A stretch of DNA of 64,000 nt from Lingula anatina (Eukaryota; Brachiopoda; Lingulata; Lingulida; Lingulidae). This document shows, in pieces, positions 62,492 to 64,000 of this stretch; the stretch's first letter is position 1; every line of letters begins with the position of its first letter. The notes beneath the pieces are model-generated. The model saw nothing but the letters and a program-made list of their open reading frames with translations, was not told where the DNA came from and did no database searches. The stretch is taken from positions 48,214 through 112,213 of the forward strand of contig NW_019774214.1 in assembly GCF_001039355.2 (NCBI RefSeq). The letters are read 5' to 3'. The position numbers and the translations under genes are program-made.

Positions 62492-63756
62492 TTAAGACGA
62501 CTGAGTGACATCTACTGATTGGGTCTGTGAACGACGATTAAATATCACCTGCCGCAACTCATCTTGCAAATCCTGTATCTTGTCTTGAAGTTCACCAAAC
62601 GTGTGTGTGTTTTTCGGTCCTGTTTTAAAGGAAGAAAAGAACATGTATTTCCAAAATAATCCTGGGTGTAAATTTAGGGTTTATAGAAGTATATAGTGTA
62701 ATGAAATACAAGTATTTGTGATCGAATGGAACTGCATAAATACAGCGATTTCCATTCATTTTCATGTATTATCTACGAGAAGAAATAAACTTACAAGCGT
62801 ATAAAAACGTGTCAATCTATTATACGTAAAATGTAAACCATTACGCAATTATACATACAAGTATCAAAGCCACGAATACCTTTGATGGCTTGTAAAATCT
62901 TGAGAATTAAATTTTCGTCATCGAAACGGACGCATGCCATGACATTTAATGCGGTGGGAATTTCCTTAGGTGACACGTTCATTACAACCGGAATGAGGAC
63001 ATTTCGTTTCGAGTTTACAGCTTCTTGAATGGCATACTGTAGCTCGAGTTGACACCACTGACTCTGGACATAACTCCTGGAAACGAACGCTACGGTATGC
63101 TTAGATGCAAGGATCGCCTCGATAATGGAAGATATCACATACGTTCCAGGAATGAGGTCTTCTTTCGAGTACCAATAATGAACTCCACGTTCCTTAAGCT
63201 GGTCCAGAACAGGTTCTATCGTTGCTTCATCCTCATCGCTGTGCGCAATGAACGCGTCGTAGAGGTAATGATCCTTAGGCACACTGAGGATGTAAAGTCT
63301 TGACTGAGAATGATAACATACATTTTCACATATACTTCTATATACACAAATGCAGTTAGACACACGTATACCGGGTACACTCATGCAGTATACACAGACT
63401 TGCATAGGAGTATATGCATACAAAGCAAGTCAGGGTATTGGCTATTAGGTTGTGTTTTACATTGAATGTATTGAAAAAAATATAATGTGTTTGAAATAAA
63501 TGAAAAGGTTGAATATTATTATACATCAGAATTCCATTCATTCAAATTTAGTTGAATAAAAATAATCTAGGTAATTCTAGTTCAAGCATCAAGATTCAAA
63601 ACTGCACTGACCTAGTATCTGCCTGGTAAGTGGCCGTCGAACATGGCGTGTACATGTGCTTTGCAGTGACCAGCGTTCAATAGAATCCTTTAAATTCATC
63701 AGAAGTAAAGTTTGAAATTTTCGCCACCACCCCAGCATAATATTCCACTGCCGCAC
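62492..63756 (-). pseudogene. Second TIR gene, 3' part; one in-frame stop
   Basis: Minus-strand paralogue entering at the right edge. Exons seen: 63756-63612 (linker, 145 nt), 63283-62880 (TIR, 404 nt) and 62619-62492 (coiled coil to stop TAA). Lengths of the first two and all phases equal those of the complete gene. TIR: YDAFIAHSDED, KEDLIPGTYV, SQWCQLELQYA (tryptophan kept here), IPVVMNVSP. C-terminus FGELQDKIQDLQDELRQ, then a polar tail. The linker exon has TGA at 63679-63677 where the paralogue has TGT-AAA, in a context that otherwise aligns well. The TIR exon itself is intact and looks constrained. So it may be a recent pseudogene, an allele, a sequencing error, or a gene that skips that exon. 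Upstream Death and ankyrin exons would lie beyond 64000. Confidence 0.7.
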
Positions 63757-64000
63757 CTGTAAGGGAGGTTTGTTTTTAAAGGACACGAAAATAAAAAAAG
63801 AGAGTACATTGATGATTTTGCACAAGTCATCATTATATGCGGTATAACGTCTGACTGCGACACACACACACACACTTAGTCAATTTTGTTTGCATGGCAT
63901 AATTAGAAACAATAAAAGCAAATGTGCACACCCTTTATGCAGCCATACACAGTACTAGTTCGCCTCTGCTTTTCTAGATTCATCTTGACCAAAATATTTA
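63757..64000 (-). other. Intron upstream of the second TIR gene's linker exon
   Basis: Begins (gene sense) beyond the window and ends in the acceptor CTCCCTTACAG at 63757. Resembles the intron at the same place in the complete gene (AAGTGCACATCC and TGTGCACACCC in both). Contains a CA run at 63861. Confidence 0.5.

Noticed and set aside
1-64000. tRNA or rRNA genes
   Set aside because: None was recognised by eye. A covariance-model scan was not possible, so small RNA genes could still be missed.

Overview
The window is AT-rich animal nuclear DNA. It has multi-exon genes with GT-AG introns, signal-peptide exons, one-ankyrin-repeat-per-exon blocks, a Death-like plus TIR signalling gene, a Tc1/mariner element, many foldback MITEs and long microsatellites. 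Gene content and repeat style suggest a marine invertebrate (cephalochordate, hemichordate, echinoderm, lophotrochozoan or chelicerate). I cannot fix the phylum from sequence alone.

Left part (1 to about 35.7 kb): five tandem, plus-strand segmental-duplication units of about 6.4-8.2 kb. Each carries one small secreted protein gene with three coding exons: a signal-peptide exon, then two exons that together make a single von Willebrand factor type D (VWD)-like domain. Copies 1, 3, 4 and 5 are open (241, 237, 239 and 238 residues). Copy 2 has lost exon 3 to a truncated Tc1-type insertion. The promoter (CCAAT, CRE-like TGACGTCA, inverted CCAAT, TATA) and a distal AATAAA are shared by the units. 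All three N bases of the window lie in this array.

Middle part (36-42 kb): two plus-strand three-exon genes for 12-cysteine secreted peptides that match the Diedel family (immune-modulating cytokine known from Drosophila and from some insect DNA viruses), plus a decayed third exon of another copy. The exon-2 donor overlaps an in-frame TAA in both genes.

Right part (44-64 kb): a complete minus-strand gene with 18 intact single-repeat ankyrin exons of exactly 99 nt, then a Death-like exon, a linker exon, a 404-nt TIR exon and a short C-terminal coiled coil (971 residues by my joins). It carries two decayed ankyrin exons and a nearly full-length dead Tc1 element in an intron. A second paralogue enters at the right edge (TIR, coiled-coil and linker exons of identical length and phase), but its linker exon has an in-frame TGA.

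Together the window looks like a fast-evolving innate-immunity neighbourhood: duplicated secreted VWD proteins, duplicated Diedel-like cytokines and duplicated ankyrin-Death-TIR signalling proteins. A shared function is inference; the sequence shows only adjacency and repeated local duplication.
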